From: Spiroplasma ixodetis
Lineage (GTDB): Bacteria > Bacillota_I > Bacilli_A > Mycoplasmatales > VBWQ01
Direction of reading: 5' to 3'
DNA length: 64,000 nucleotides
Assembly: GCF_027923845.1 (NCBI RefSeq)
Contig: NZ_AP026933.1
Coordinates: forward strand, 124,001 to 188,000
The position numbers and the translations under genes were made by a program. Position 1 is the first letter of the stretch, and every line of letters starts with the position of its first letter. A model generated the notes under the pieces. That model was given only the letters and a program-made list of their open reading frames with translations. It had not been told where the DNA came from and did not search any database. Positions 20,656 to 30,524 of the stretch are shown here, piece by piece.

Positions 20656-21329
20656 GTTTTAACAATATTTTTAGGAAGAATTGATAAATAATGAATGATA
20701 TTTTTATTAATAACTTTAGTAGTTTTGTTTTTAACTAACATTGCTAAAGTAAATCGTGATACTCTTTCAACTAAAGTTATTAAACATGATTTACTTTTAC
20801 CTCTTGATGATACTATAGTATCTCCTTCTCAATGACCAAGAGTTATGCGATCATTAACATTATTATCTCGTTCTTTAATTGATTTACCATTAAATTTACC
20901 ACGATTTTCTTGAGATCTTCGTTTTTTACCTTTTCTTCTTAAATTTTTACTAGTAACTTTATCAAATAATCCAGAATAAATTCAATTGTAAATTGTTTTA
21001 AAGCTGATAGCTCATTGTTTATGAAAATTTTTAATTCTGCCATAAATTTGTTCAGGTGATCAGCCCAATAATAGTTTTTGTTGTATATATTTGACTAAAT
21101 CTTTATATTTAAACTTATGAAAAATAATATGTGATTTTTTTCTATTTACAGCTTTATTTTGTGCAATTAATGAAAAATAATGATCATTATCTTTATTTCT
21201 ATTAACTTCTCGAATAATAGTACTAATACTTCGATTAAGATTTTTAGCTATTTCACTAATTTTAACTTTAAATTTCAATTGATTCTCAATATAAATTCTT
21301 TCATCTATCCCAATATGTTTATAACTCAT
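20656..21329 (-). pseudogene. IS30-family transposase, C-terminus missing (copy 1)
   Basis: ATG 21329 with AAGGAG upstream; about 222 residues of transposase remain. Helix-turn-helix region near residues 20-45 (EIAKNLNRSISTIIREVNRN), then LGHWEGDTIV with the first catalytic Asp. The second Asp and the Glu are lost. The frame runs on into unrelated sequence. Confidence 0.8.
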
Positions 21330-21432
21330 ATAAAAACTCCTTACTTTTTCTAAACTAAATTTAGCATTATGAAATTTTTATATGAGAATTTTTTGCAATT
21401 TTATTTACTTGCACTTACAAGTATAATTCAGC
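20656..21432 (-). mobile_element. IS30-family element (copy 1), 3' part missing
   Basis: The left end (GCTGAATTATAC... on the minus strand) is at 21432. The copy stops abruptly at 20656 in the middle of the transposase, at TTGTTAAAAC. The missing third of the element matches the fragment at 53910-54226. Confidence 0.8.
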
Positions 21433-21472
21433 ATGTTAAATATGTCTGTAAATAATTTTATTTTTAGAGTAT

Positions 21473-21497
21473 AAAAAAAGAAACTATGATTAGTTTC
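21473..21497 (-). terminator. rpmE terminator
   Basis: Arms GAAACTA and TAGTTTC with a 4-base loop. Read leftwards it is followed by seven T, 15 bases after the rpmE stop. Confidence 0.75.
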
Positions 21498-21511
21498 TAG
21501 TTTAATTAAAA

Positions 21512-21841
21512 TTATTTTTTAACTTGTTTAGTATCAGTTAGTTTTAGAACATCTTTTGCTGTTTCTAATACAATAGTTTTAGTATTTTGTGGTTTTGCTT
21601 TGTTTATTTCAACAGTTTTTGTTTTTGTTTCAACTTGTTTACTTGCTTTTGTATTAAAGCGTTCAACTCTTCCTTTTGTTGAAACAAATGATTGTTTTCC
21701 AGTATAAAATGGATGACAACTTGAACATGTATCAACACGGATTTCTTTACCCTTAGTTGAACCACTTATAAAATTATTGCTACATGTTATACATGTTACT
21801 TTAGTTTGAAAATACTCTGGATGGATGCTTGCTTTTGCCAT
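21512..21841 (-). CDS. rpmE: 50S ribosomal protein bL31 with C-terminal extension
   Basis: Structural protein of the large ribosomal subunit that bridges to the small one. Zinc-type bL31: Cys17, Cys20, Cys39 and Cys42 are all present, with the family block [15 protein letters not shown] 21841 follows GAGGTG. The family is usually 65-90 residues; here residues 70-109 are an added Lys/Thr/Val-rich tail ([20 protein letters not shown]). It stands alone with its own terminator, as a remaining chromosomal gene between IS30 and other IS debris. Confidence 0.92.
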   Translation of the reverse strand: MAKASIHPEYFQTKVTCITCSNNFISGSTKGKEIRVDTCSSCHPFYTGKQSFVSTKGRVERFNTKASKQVETKTKTVEINKAKPQNTKTIVLETAKDVLKLTDTKQVKK

Positions 21842-22020
21842 GGTTTCACCTCACTTATAAAATTACTATTAATAAAAAGTACTTAAAAATAATATCATTA
21901 ACAATATAAAAAAGCAAATAAATATTAATGATGGATAGAGTTTTTATTTTGGTAGATTATGTTGTAAAAATGTGTTCTAATTCAATTAACTAGATATCAT
22001 GAATTTTATTTTTTTTAAAT

Positions 22021-22095
22021 TAGACTTGGTGCAAAACCTTTGATATTGATAATAATCATTAAATTATTAAAATTAAAGGTTTTGCACCAAGTCTA
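22021..22095. repeat. 75-bp palindromic element with perfect 21-bp inverted repeats
   Basis: The arms at 22021-22041 and 22075-22095 match perfectly over 21 bp (each begins TAGACTTGGTGCAAAACC reading inward), separated by a 33-base AT-rich centre. No gene inside. Length and structure fit a MITE derived from an unidentified IS; a hairpin regulatory RNA is the alternative. Confidence 0.55.
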
Positions 22096-22139
22096 TTATA
22101 TATTCTATTGAAATCTAAAACTTAAAAATTATTTTTATA

Positions 22140-22535
22140 TGAATAAAAAAATATTATTTACATAATTGATACATTTTTCAGTTAATTAAATACAATAAAA
22201 AATATTTACTTTCAGTAATTAAAGATAAAACTTTAATTTGTAAATGATTAGTACTGCTTTGATATTTTTTAATACCTAATGCTAAATTAGAAAGATAAAC
22301 ATAACGATATTTATATTTATCTCAATGTTTATATCGATTGATGGCTATAAGTTAAAATCACCAAAGATATTATTAATTTTCCTTTTTTTGATTTTGAATG
22401 GAATGTTTCTTTATCTTCATATTCAAACTTTAAATCTTCTAATGCTCTTTTAAAAACATCAACTAATTTTTGTGATAAAAAAAAATACTAATTTGTTCTT
22501 GTATTGATATCAATTTCCTATTCTGCTTTTAAAAA
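22140..22535 (-). pseudogene. Degraded gene remnant, unknown
   Basis: Read leftwards, protein-like stretches in different frames follow each other: LVDVFKRALEDLKFEYED, then SKSKKGKLI, then KYKYRYVYLSNLALGIKKYQ. The breaks lie at a T-run near 22483 and near 22345. No start is visible. It looks like one decayed chromosomal gene; no family is recognised. Confidence 0.35.
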
Positions 22536-22564
22536 TTAATTAATACTACATTAATTTTACTAAG

Positions 22565-22605
22565 TAAATAAAAAATACCCCACTTAAAAGTTTAACTCTA
22601 AGTGG
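22565..22605 (-). terminator. Terminator-like hairpin
   Basis: CCACTTA and TAAGTGG arms around a 12-base loop. Read leftwards the right arm is followed by GGTATTTTTTATT. It probably ended the gene whose fragment lies at 22664-22814. Confidence 0.45.
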
Positions 22606-22663
22606 CGAATATGGTGTTACAATTTTGCAAATTAAATTTTATTTGTCTTTAAAAGATAAATAT

Positions 22664-22814
22664 TTATAAAGTATTAATTGTTATTTTATTATTTATATTA
22701 TTGACTGGGTTTTGTAATTCAAAGTTATTGATGTTCGTTACATCATTATTTGCTAATAAAGGAGTTGTTTTTTTAGATTTTGAAAATGATACTAGCATAT
22801 TTTCTATTAATCCC
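22664..22814 (-). pseudogene. C-terminal gene fragment cut by IS5 copy 5
   Basis: A leftward frame enters from the IS5 junction and gives about 49 residues (SKSKKTTPLLANNDVTNINN, then an Asn/Thr/Ile-rich end) with TAA at 22666-22664. A short continuation on the other side of the IS is too small to identify. No function can be assigned. Confidence 0.3.
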
Positions 22815-22817
22815 TTA

Positions 22818-23680
22818 GAACCTGTTTAGAATCTTTTAGAAAATAAGGTAAAATTACTATATATTTTAAAATAAGAGGTATATATGCATAAAAATTATCC
22901 AAGTCATGTTACTAAAGAACAATTTGAGAACATAAAATCAACTTTAGAAAACAGCAAAAAGAAAACAAAACCAAGAAATTTAGATTTATATGAAGTGTTT
23001 TGTGCAGTTTTATATGTATTAAAAAGTGGTTGTCAATGAAGAATGTTACCAAAAAATTTTCCAAAATGACAAACTGTATACTATTATTTCCAAATTTGAA
23101 GTAAAAACAATGATAAAGAACCTAGTGTATTGCAATTAATTTTAAAAAAATTAGTTAAAAAGATTCGTATTAAGAATCATCGAAAAGAAAAAACTAGTTT
23201 TTGTATAATTGATTCGCAAAGTGTTAAAAATACAGATACTACTGAAAATAAAGGTTATGATGCTGGTAAAAAGATTTCAGGAATAAAACGTCATATTGCA
23301 GTTGATACGCAAGGTTTACCACATGCAATTTACATAACTACAGCAGAAAAAACAGATCGTAATAGTGCTATCATAATGATTAAAAGTGAAAAAGAAAATC
23401 TTTCTACAGTTCAAAAAATAATAGTAGATGCTGGCTATACTGGTGAAAAATTTGCTTCTGCAATCAAAACAATCATAAATGCAAATGTTGAAGTTGTAAA
23501 ACGTAATGAATTACATTCTTTTGTAGTACTACCAAAAAGATGAGTTGTAGAACGAAGCTTTGCATGATTAGAAAAATGCAGAAGATTATGAAAAAATTGT
23601 GAAAGAAAACTAAATACTAGTTTACAAATGGTTGTTCTGTCCTTTATTTCAATTTTATTAAAAAGATTCTAAACAGGTTC
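22818..23680 (+). mobile_element. IS5-family element (copy 5), complete
   Basis: 863 bp with duplication TTA on both sides (22815-22817 and 23681-23683). Confidence 0.9.
22884..23672 (+). CDS. IS5-family transposase (copy 5)
   Basis: 262-residue intact frame, identical over most of its length to copy 4. Confidence 0.9.
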
Positions 23681-24891
23681 TTAGTGGCATTTGTTATTTT
23701 TTTACGGACTTCTCCCCACATGTACTTGTGGAGGGAATAATGAAACTGAATGAATTCAACAATGCTTTTCAAACTGAACAGCAATGTCTTGCATATATAG
23801 CAAATTTGAAAGAAAACAAATGTATTAGGTGTTTTAATTTTAATTTGAATACTTCTGATTTAAAAAGAATGAGATGTTTAAAATGTAATCAAACATTTAG
23901 CATTCTCACAGGCACCATATTTTCAAGGTCACAAACATCTTTAACATCTTGGTTTTATCTTATCTTTAGATGAATAAACACCAAACATGGAATTCCATCA
24001 ACAGATATTGCAAAAGAATTGGGAGTGACTTTGAAAACTGCTTGAAGAATGACTCATAAAATCAGAACACGTATTGCAAAACAAAAACCTCAATTTATTG
24101 TTGAAGGTACAGTGCAAATTGATGAAATGTATCTTTCACATATGGGTTTTAAAAAACAAGGAAGATCCTTGGTGAATAAAACCTTGATTGTTGGCATTTA
24201 TCAAAAAACAACCAATAATTTAATTGTGAAAGTATTGAAAAACGCAAAGAGTAAAAATCTTTTGCAGTTTGCAAAAAGAGGCTTTTTAATAATCTGTGTA
24301 TCTTTGTTTTACAAAGTTACTAATTTAGATTAATTCTGTCTTCAAATTTTATCATAAAATGAGCAATTGCTGTATTTCAATTTTGAATAGGCAATGTTCA
24401 TTTTTTTGTTATATTTTCAATTGCCAAGTAAAATATTTTGAAAACTGCCATATCATTAGGAAAAACTTTTTTATTTCTGATGATTTTTCGTAATTGACTA
24501 TTAACAGATTCAATAGCATTTGTAGTATAAATCACTCTTTTGATTTCTACTGGATAACTAATAAAAACCATTAAATTATCTCAATTTTTATATCAAGATT
24601 TAGTAATTTGAGGATATTGTTTATTTCATTTACTTTCAAACGATTCTAAAGCTTGCATTGCTTGTTCTTCACTACATGCACTATAAATTGGTTTTAAATC
24701 TGCAACTAGACCTTTTCGATGTTTGTATGAAACATATTTTAAACTATTTCTAATTTGATGAACAATGCATAATTGATGTTCTGTTTTAGGATAAACTGAT
24801 TGTATTGCTTCTGACATGCCTGTTAAATTATCACTACAAGCAATAAGAATATCATTTAAGCCACGATTTTTCATTTCTGTGAAATTAGATA

Positions 24892-25832
24892 GGCTTTTCT
24901 CCCTTTATGTACTATTTTTAAATCTTATCACATAAATGCTGAGAAAAGCCTATCTACGAACTTCTCCCCACATTTTTAAATAAAACATAGCATTACAGTT
25001 TCAAAACTAGGTATGTTATTGAATTTATATGCAGCTTCTTTTGCATATAAATGAATATGATGTTTTGCAACTTTGATATGTGTTTTAAATGTTCTTCGTA
25101 TATGTTTTCATACTGACTCAATTTGGTTGGTATTTACACCAGTTTTTGAAACATAGCCATCTTGATGGTTAACTGTTTCATGCTTAGTGAAAACCGATTT
25201 CAAATCGCGATATCCTTTTCAAAAATCAGTATGTACAACACACTTTGAAGAAATGTGGTTTATTGCAAACTGCAAAAGATTTTTACTGTTTGCGTTTTTC
25301 AATACTTTCACAATCAGATTGTTGGTTGTTTTTTCATAAATACCAACAATCAAGGTTTTATTCAACAAGGATCTTCCTTGTTTTTTAAACCCCATATGTG
25401 AAAGATACATTTCATCCATTTGCACTATGCCTTCAACAATGAATTGAGGTTTTTGTTTAGCAATGGCACTTCGGATTTTATGACCCATTCTTCAAGCTGT
25501 TTTCAAGGTCACTCCCAATTCTTTTGCAACATCAGTTGATGGAATTCCATGTTTGGTGTTTATTCATCTAAAAATGAGATAAAACCAAGATATTAAAGGT
25601 GTTTGTGACTTTGAAAATATAGTGCCCGTGAGAATACTGAATGTTTGATGACATTTCAAACATCTCATTCTTCTTAAATTAGAAGTATTCAAATTAAAAC
25701 TAGAACACCTACTACATTTGATTTGTTTCAAACTTGCTATATATGCAAGACATTGTTTTTCAGTTTGAAAAGTATTATTGAACTCATTCAATTTCATTGT
25801 TTCCTCCACAAGTACATGTGGGGAGAAGTTCG
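24892..25832 (-). mobile_element. IS1595-family element, subtype A (copy A2), complete
   Basis: 941 bp with duplication ATTAGATA on both sides (24884-24891 and 25833-25840). Innermost member of the nest. Confidence 0.9.
24976..25797 (-). CDS. IS1595-family transposase, subtype A (copy A2)
   Basis: 273-residue intact frame, same residues as copy A1 at the zinc ribbon and active site, apart from a His for Tyr near the C-terminus (AKHHIHLY). Being innermost in the nest, it is among the youngest insertions here. Confidence 0.9.
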
Positions 25833-26685
25833 ATTAGATAATCAAAACTTAGAACCTTCATTTTCACTAATTCATAATCCTAAAACATCTTTTTTGCCTT
25901 CTAAATCAACTCCTAATGCTATATAAACTGATTTGTTAATAATCCGTTTATCTTGTCGTACTTTAACTACTATACAATCAAAATAAACAATAGGATAAAT
26001 ACTTTCTAATGGTCGATTTTGTCATGCTTTAACATCATCAATAACATCATCAGTAATTTGACTAATAACACTTTCACTAATATCAGCACCATGATATAAC
26101 TCTTGCAACTGCATTCTAATGTCAGATAATGTTATTCCTTTTGCATACAAGGAAAGAACTTGTTGATCAAAACCATCAAATCTTCTTTGCCTTTTAGGAA
26201 CTATTACAGGAGTAAAATTACTATTGCGATCTCTTGGTACATCAATTTCAATTTTACCTTGTTGAGTTATTAATTTTTTTGAACTTGTACCATTACGAGC
26301 ATTTTCAGTAGTACTATGTTGATTTTTTTCATATCCTAAATAATTTTGCATTTCAGAATTCAACATTTTTTCAACTAATCTTTTTGTTAATTCTTTATAT
26401 AAACCGCCAGGTTTAAAAACTGTTGTTAAATCTTCAGTATTTTCTAGTAATAAATCTACTGCTTTTGATATTGGATCATTATTATTAAAGTTATCTTTTT
26501 TAGCCATCTGTAACTCACTCTTTCTAGTCATTTAATTATATTTACTAGAATTAATTAAACATAGTTATTTTTGTAAGTTACACAGATTACTAAACATTTC
26601 CTGCAAAAAACCACATTTCTTCAAAATGTCTTGTATATACTGATTCTTGAAAAGGATATTGCGATTTTAAATCAGTTTTCACTAA

Positions 26686-27548
26686 GAACCTGTTTAGAAT
26701 CTTTTTAATAAAATTGAAATAAAGGACAGAACAACCATTTGTAAACTAGTATTTAGTTTTCTTTCACAATTTTTTCATAATCTTCTGCATTTTTCTAATC
26801 ATGCAAAGCTTCGTTCTACAACTCATCTTTTTGGTAGTACTACAAAAGAATGTAATTCATTACGTTTTACAACTTCAACATTTGCATTTATGATTGTTTT
26901 GATTGCAGAAGCAAATTTTTCACCAGTATAGCCAGCATCTACTATTATTTTTTGAACTGTAGAAAGATTTTCTTTTTCACTTTTAATCATTATGATAGCA
27001 CTATTACGATCTGTTTTTTCTGCTGTAGTTATGTAAATTGCATGTGGTAAACCTTGCGTATCAACTGCAATATGACGTTTTATTCCTGAAATCTTTTTAC
27101 CAGCATCATAACCTTTATTTTCAGTAGTATCTGTATTTTTAACACTTTGCGAATCAATTATACAAAAACTAGTTTTTTCTTTTCGATGATTCTTAATACG
27201 AATCTTTTTAACTAATTTTTTTAAAATTAATTGCAATACACTAGGTTCTTTATCATTGTTTTTACTTCAAATTTGGAAATAATAATATACAGTTTGTCAT
27301 TTTGGAAAATTTTTTGGTAACATTCTTCATTGACAACCACTTTTTAATACATATAAAACTGCACAAAACACTTCATATAAATCTAAATTTCTTGGTTTTG
27401 TTTTCTTTTTGCTGTTTTCTAAAGTTGATTTTATGTTCTCAAATTGTTCTTTAGTAACATGACTTGGATAATTTTTATGCATATATACATCTTATTTTAA
27501 AATATATAGTAATTTTACCTTATTTTCTAAAAGATTCTAAACAGGTTC
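26686..27548 (-). mobile_element. IS5-family element (copy 6), complete
   Basis: 863 bp with duplication TAA on both sides (26683-26685 and 27549-27551). Inserted in IS1595 copy B4. Confidence 0.9.
26694..27482 (-). CDS. IS5-family transposase (copy 6)
   Basis: 262-residue intact frame. The ribosome site before ATG 27482 reads AAGATG instead of AAGAGG, so translation may be weaker than in other copies. Confidence 0.88.
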
Positions 27549-27560
27549 TAAGCATGAAAC

Positions 27561-28547
27561 AGAGGTATTACCACTAGCAATAAATGTGATAAAAAAATTG
27601 AGAAATTAAATAAAAAATTACAAGAAACATGTAATAAATTAGACGAAATAAGCAATCTTTATACAAAATCAGTAAAAGAAAACAAAAATTTTGAATATAA
27701 AGTTAAAGAACTAAAAGAAGAATTAAAAAAAATTCAAGATAATAATACAAAATTAGAAACAGAATTAAATGATTCAAAAAACAATAAAAAAGAATTAGAA
27801 ACACAATTAAAACAATTTCAAGACAGTAAAGAAAAACTAGAAACAGAACTTAAAGATTATAAGGATAATAATGAAAATTTAGAAGAAGAACTAAAAGCAA
27901 CTCAAGATAAAAATACAAAATTAGAAACAAACTTAAAAGAAGCAACAGAAAGTATTGAACATTTACAAGAAATAATCCAAGATTATATGGATAATAGAGA
28001 AAAACTAGAAGAAGAATTAAAAGAAACTCAAGATAATAATGCAAAACTAGAAATAAAATTAAAAGAAGTAGAAAATGATAAAGAAAAACTAGAAACAGAA
28101 CTTAAAGATTATAAGGATAATAATGAAAATTTAGAAAAAGAATTAAGAAAATCTAGATATAGTATAGCAAAACAAGGAGCAGAATTAAGAGAATCTAAAG
28201 GTATTAAAGAAAAATTAGAACAACAATTAAAAGAAGCAGAAAAAAATATTAGATATTTACAAAAAATAATACAAGAAAATACAGAAAATAAAACACAATT
28301 AGAAAAAGAATTAAAAGATTATATAAATAATAACCAAAAATTAGAAAAAAAACTAAAACAATCTCAATATGATAAAGAAAAATTAGAAAAACAATTAAAA
28401 TATTCAAAAGAAAACATTGAAGAACTAAAAAAAATAATACAAGATTGTAAAAACACTGTAGAAAAACTAGAAAAAGAATTAAAAAATACTAAGGATATTA
28501 ATAAAAAAATTAGAGACTTTGTACTTGAATGTGTACCTTTAAATTAA
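27561..28547 (+). CDS. Coiled-coil protein, 5' end missing
   Basis: An open frame of about 328 residues runs from the broken IS1595 edge to TAA 28545-28547. There is no start codon with a ribosome site at the junction, so the N-terminus has been lost. The whole length is a Lys/Glu/Asn/Leu coiled coil with heptads. A stretch encoding EKLETELKDYKDNNENLE occurs twice with identical bases, 252 bases apart (27831 and 28083). Related LQ.IIQ/LKKIIQD units recur three times, so the gene grew by tandem duplication. Such proteins in spiroplasmas may be cytoskeletal or surface-linked, but no membrane segment is left to tell. Confidence 0.6.
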   Translation, partial: RGITTSNKCDKKIEKLNKKLQETCNKLDEISNLYTKSVKENKNFEYKVKELKEELKKIQDNNTKLETELNDSKNNKKELETQLKQFQDSKEKLETELKDYKDNNENLEEELKATQDKNTKLETNLKEATESIEHLQEIIQDYMDNREKLEEELKETQDNNAKLEIKLKEVENDKEKLETELKDYKDNNENLEKELRKSRYSIAKQGAELRESKGIKEKLEQQLKEAEKNIRYLQKIIQENTENKTQLEKELKDYINNNQKLEKKLKQSQYDKEKLEKQLKYSKENIEELKKIIQDCKNTVEKLEKELKNTKDINKKIRDFVLECVPLN

Positions 28548-28628
28548 AAATATACTTAAATATATAACGTTTTCTTATATATTTATTGATACAAATTAAT
28601 TACATACTCAAATTCTATTTTTATTATA

Positions 28629-29801
28629 TTAATAATTTAAAATATTTTTACTTATAATATCAACTATCTGTTTAGAAACTTCCACTTTTGAACCAATCAA
28701 ATTATAATTATTATTTTTAAAATAAAAATTAATTTCTGTTTCATTTTTACCCATAACACTAATATTATTAATACAAATACCATCGCAATTTTTAATTTTC
28801 ATTTTTTCGATACCAAGATTTTTATCATTAACTTCTTGAGCAGCAAAACCAATTAAAACTTGTTGTGCTTTCTGCTTACCTAAAAATGCCAATACATCAA
28901 TATTAGCAATCAGTGATAAAGATAAATTTTCATTCTTATTTTTAATTATTTTATTAGGAATATATTTACTTACTTTATAATCATTTAAAGCAGCAGCACA
29001 TATTACAATATCAGCATTATCAAAGTTTTCTTTCATTGCTAAGAACATTTTTTCATTAGTATTCGCTTTAATAATAGTTAGGTTTTTTTGCGATTTAATT
29101 TCAAAATCACAATCACCTGCAACTAATACTACTTTAGCGTTAGTTTTAAGAAAAGCATCTACTAATGCTTTACCCATTTTTCCTGAAGAATTATTAGTAA
29201 TATAACGAATTGGATCAATATAAGTTTTAGTGCGACCAATATTAATTAAAATTTTTTTATCAGATAAATCAATATTTTTTTTAAAAAAATCTTTAATTAT
29301 TGCTAATGCATTATCTGGACTTTTAACCCGTCCATCACCAATCATCTTACAGGCTAACATTCCTGAATCTGGAGGAATAATAGTAATATTTTCAAAATTA
29401 GATAATTCTAATAAATTTTTTTGAAAACTTTGATTGTGATACATATTATGATTCATTGCTGGAAATAATATCTTTTCTGCTTTGGAAGCTAAAAATACTG
29501 ATAATGCTAAACTATCAGCAATTGCTAAATTTGCTTTACTAATAAAACTCATAGTAGCAGGATAAACAACAATTAAATTTGTTTTAATCGCTAAATTAGT
29601 ATGAGTAATTAAATCTCCTTTAACATATGATTCTTGTTCAAACATTTCAGAATAATAAGAAAATGTTTTATCTTCTAGAAAATGTAAAGAACTTTTAGTA
29701 CAAATAATATCAACTAAAAATTCTTTTTTTAATTGTTTTAATAAAATTAAGGCTTTGTTTGCTGCAATACTACCAGTAATTATTAAAGTAATATGTTTCA
29801 T
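28629..29801 (-). CDS. coaBC: Bifunctional phosphopantothenoylcysteine synthetase/decarboxylase
   Basis: Two steps of coenzyme A synthesis: CTP-dependent joining of cysteine to phosphopantothenate (CoaB) and FMN-dependent decarboxylation to phosphopantetheine (CoaC). 390 residues, near the usual 390-410. The N-terminal flavoprotein domain has THTNLA, PATMSFISK and PAMNHNMY, then the GMLACKMIGDGR segment. The C-terminal CoaB domain has YIDPIRYITNNSSGKMG, AAALNDYKV and a Lys-rich PNKIIKNK loop. It lies downstream of rpmA after a terminator and probably has its own start of transcription. Confidence 0.9.
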   Translation of the reverse strand: MKHITLIITGSIAANKALILLKQLKKEFLVDIICTKSSLHFLEDKTFSYYSEMFEQESYVKGDLITHTNLAIKTNLIVVYPATMSFISKANLAIADSLALSVFLASKAEKILFPAMNHNMYHNQSFQKNLLELSNFENITIIPPDSGMLACKMIGDGRVKSPDNALAIIKDFFKKNIDLSDKKILINIGRTKTYIDPIRYITNNSSGKMGKALVDAFLKTNAKVVLVAGDCDFEIKSQKNLTIIKANTNEKMFLAMKENFDNADIVICAAALNDYKVSKYIPNKIIKNKNENLSLSLIANIDVLAFLGKQKAQQVLIGFAAQEVNDKNLGIEKMKIKNCDGICINNISVMGKNETEINFYFKNNNYNLIGSKVEVSKQIVDIISKNILNY

Positions 29802-29842
29802 TATTTTCTCCTATCATATCATTAAACATAAAATAAACAAAC

Positions 29843-29885
29843 AAAACCTATCTTCAAAATATGATAGCATTGAAAATAGGTTTTT
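29843..29885 (-). terminator. Terminator of the rplU-prp-rpmA operon
   Basis: Imperfect arms AAACCTATCTTCAAAA (29844) and TTGAAAATAGGTTT (29870) between rpmA and coaBC; T-rich on the leftward side (TTTTGTTTGTTTATTTT). Confidence 0.6.
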
Positions 29886-29903
29886 ATTATTAAAAATTTA
29901 TTT

Positions 29904-30191
29904 TTACTTTTTATCAAGTATAACTGAAACTCGTGTTTTATTTTTTTTAAAAATAGTATACTTAACAATTCCTGATTTTAAAGCAAATAAGGTATCATCA
30001 CCACCACGTCCTACATTTTCACCAGGGTGAATTTTAGTTCCACGTTGACGATAAATAATTGTTCCCTCTTTTAAACTTTGTCCATCACCAATTTTAGCAC
30101 CTAAACGTTTAGAATATGAATCACGACCATTACGAGTTGAACCCACTCCTTTTTTTGAAGCAAATAATTGTAAATTTAATTTATAAAACAT
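29904..30191 (-). CDS. rpmA: 50S ribosomal protein bL27 with cleavable N-terminal leader
   Basis: Large-subunit protein reaching the peptidyl-transferase centre. 95 residues. Family block [20 protein letters not shown] and the Gly-rich [14 protein letters not shown] are present. The N-terminus has an 11-residue leader ending LNLQLFA before SKKG, the type removed by the Prp protease in Firmicutes. The prp gene lies directly upstream. ATG 30191 follows AAGGAGGTG, which is formed by the last codons of prp, so the two are translationally linked. Confidence 0.93.
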   Translation of the reverse strand: MFYKLNLQLFASKKGVGSTRNGRDSYSKRLGAKIGDGQSLKEGTIIYRQRGTKIHPGENVGRGGDDTLFALKSGIVKYTIFKKNKTRVSVILDKK

Positions 30192-30193
30192 AA

Positions 30194-30505
30194 TTACACC
30201 TCCTTTATGTTAATATATTTTGGATATTGTTCTTTAATAGTTTTTAATTGTCAAAGCATTGTTTTTAAAATGATTTGACTATTATTAGTGAAACTAGCAA
30301 CTTTAAGTTTAACTAATCCAGCAGTATTATTAATTACTTGAACTTGATTATTATCAAGTTCATGAAGTGCATTTAATGTACCAATAACAATGGCTGAAAT
30401 CCCTGCACAAACAATATCATTTCCAATTTTTGAAAAATTAGCATGACCAGTAATTATAACTTCTACAATGTTACTATTTTGGTAATTATAAGTAACTTTA
30501 ACCAT
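30194..30505 (-). CDS. prp: Ribosomal-processing cysteine protease Prp
   Basis: Cleaves the N-terminal leader of bL27 so that the mature protein can function in the ribosome. 103 residues. Signature [20 protein letters not shown] with the catalytic His21 and Cys33. The C-terminal 18 residues follow a TGA(Trp) codon and would be missed under the standard code. Gene order rplU-prp-rpmA is the usual Firmicutes order. It stops 2 bases before the rpmA start. Confidence 0.92.
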
Positions 30506-30524
30506 AATTTAATATTACCTTAAA

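Larger units (their letters stand above)
24320..26531 (-). pseudogene. IS256-family (Mutator type) transposase split by IS1595 (copy a)
   Basis: The N-terminal part runs from ATG 26531 to the insertion at 25840, the C-terminal part from 24891 to TAG 24322-24320. Rejoined it equals the intact 420-residue protein of copy b except for a few changes (for example GITLSD for GMTLSD). The insertion falls between the first catalytic region and the CSDNLTGM motif. Confidence 0.88.
24278..26601 (-). mobile_element. IS256-family element (copy a), interrupted by IS1595 A2
   Basis: 1375 bp once the inner IS1595 and its duplication are removed. The duplication TGCAAAAA is present on both sides (24270-24277 and 26602-26609). 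The ends share TTTA.TAATCTGTGTA.CTT in inverted orientation. Confidence 0.88.
23705..27559 (+). mobile_element. IS1595 subtype B copy (B4), interrupted twice and 3'-truncated
   Basis: The element starts at 23705, is cut at 24277 by an IS256 copy, resumes at 26602, is cut at 26685 by IS5 copy 6, and resumes at 27549 for only about 11 bases (GCATGAAACAG) before unrelated sequence. The IS256 copy itself holds a subtype A IS1595. Each inner insertion has exact target duplications, so the order of events can be read. The last 300 bp and the right end are missing. Confidence 0.85.
23740..27559 (+). pseudogene. IS1595-family transposase remnant, subtype B (copy B4)
   Basis: ATG 23740 opens a normal subtype B frame as far as the LLQFAKN segment. 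The IS256 insertion stops it there. The remaining coding pieces (26602-26685 and a few codons after 27549) lie beyond the insertions, and the catalytic NTNQIES region is deleted. Confidence 0.85.

Noticed and set aside
24278..26601. Composite transposon formed by the flanking IS copies
   Set aside because: Each IS has its own target duplication and the outer copies do not share a common duplication, so nesting explains the structure better.
27850..28044. Leu/Tyr-rich membrane-like frame opposite the coiled-coil gene
   Set aside because: It is the complement of Lys/Glu codons in AT-rich repeats, not a gene.
29755..30030. Open frames on the plus strand across coaBC and rpmA
   Set aside because: They are antisense shadows of well-recognised genes and lack ribosome sites.
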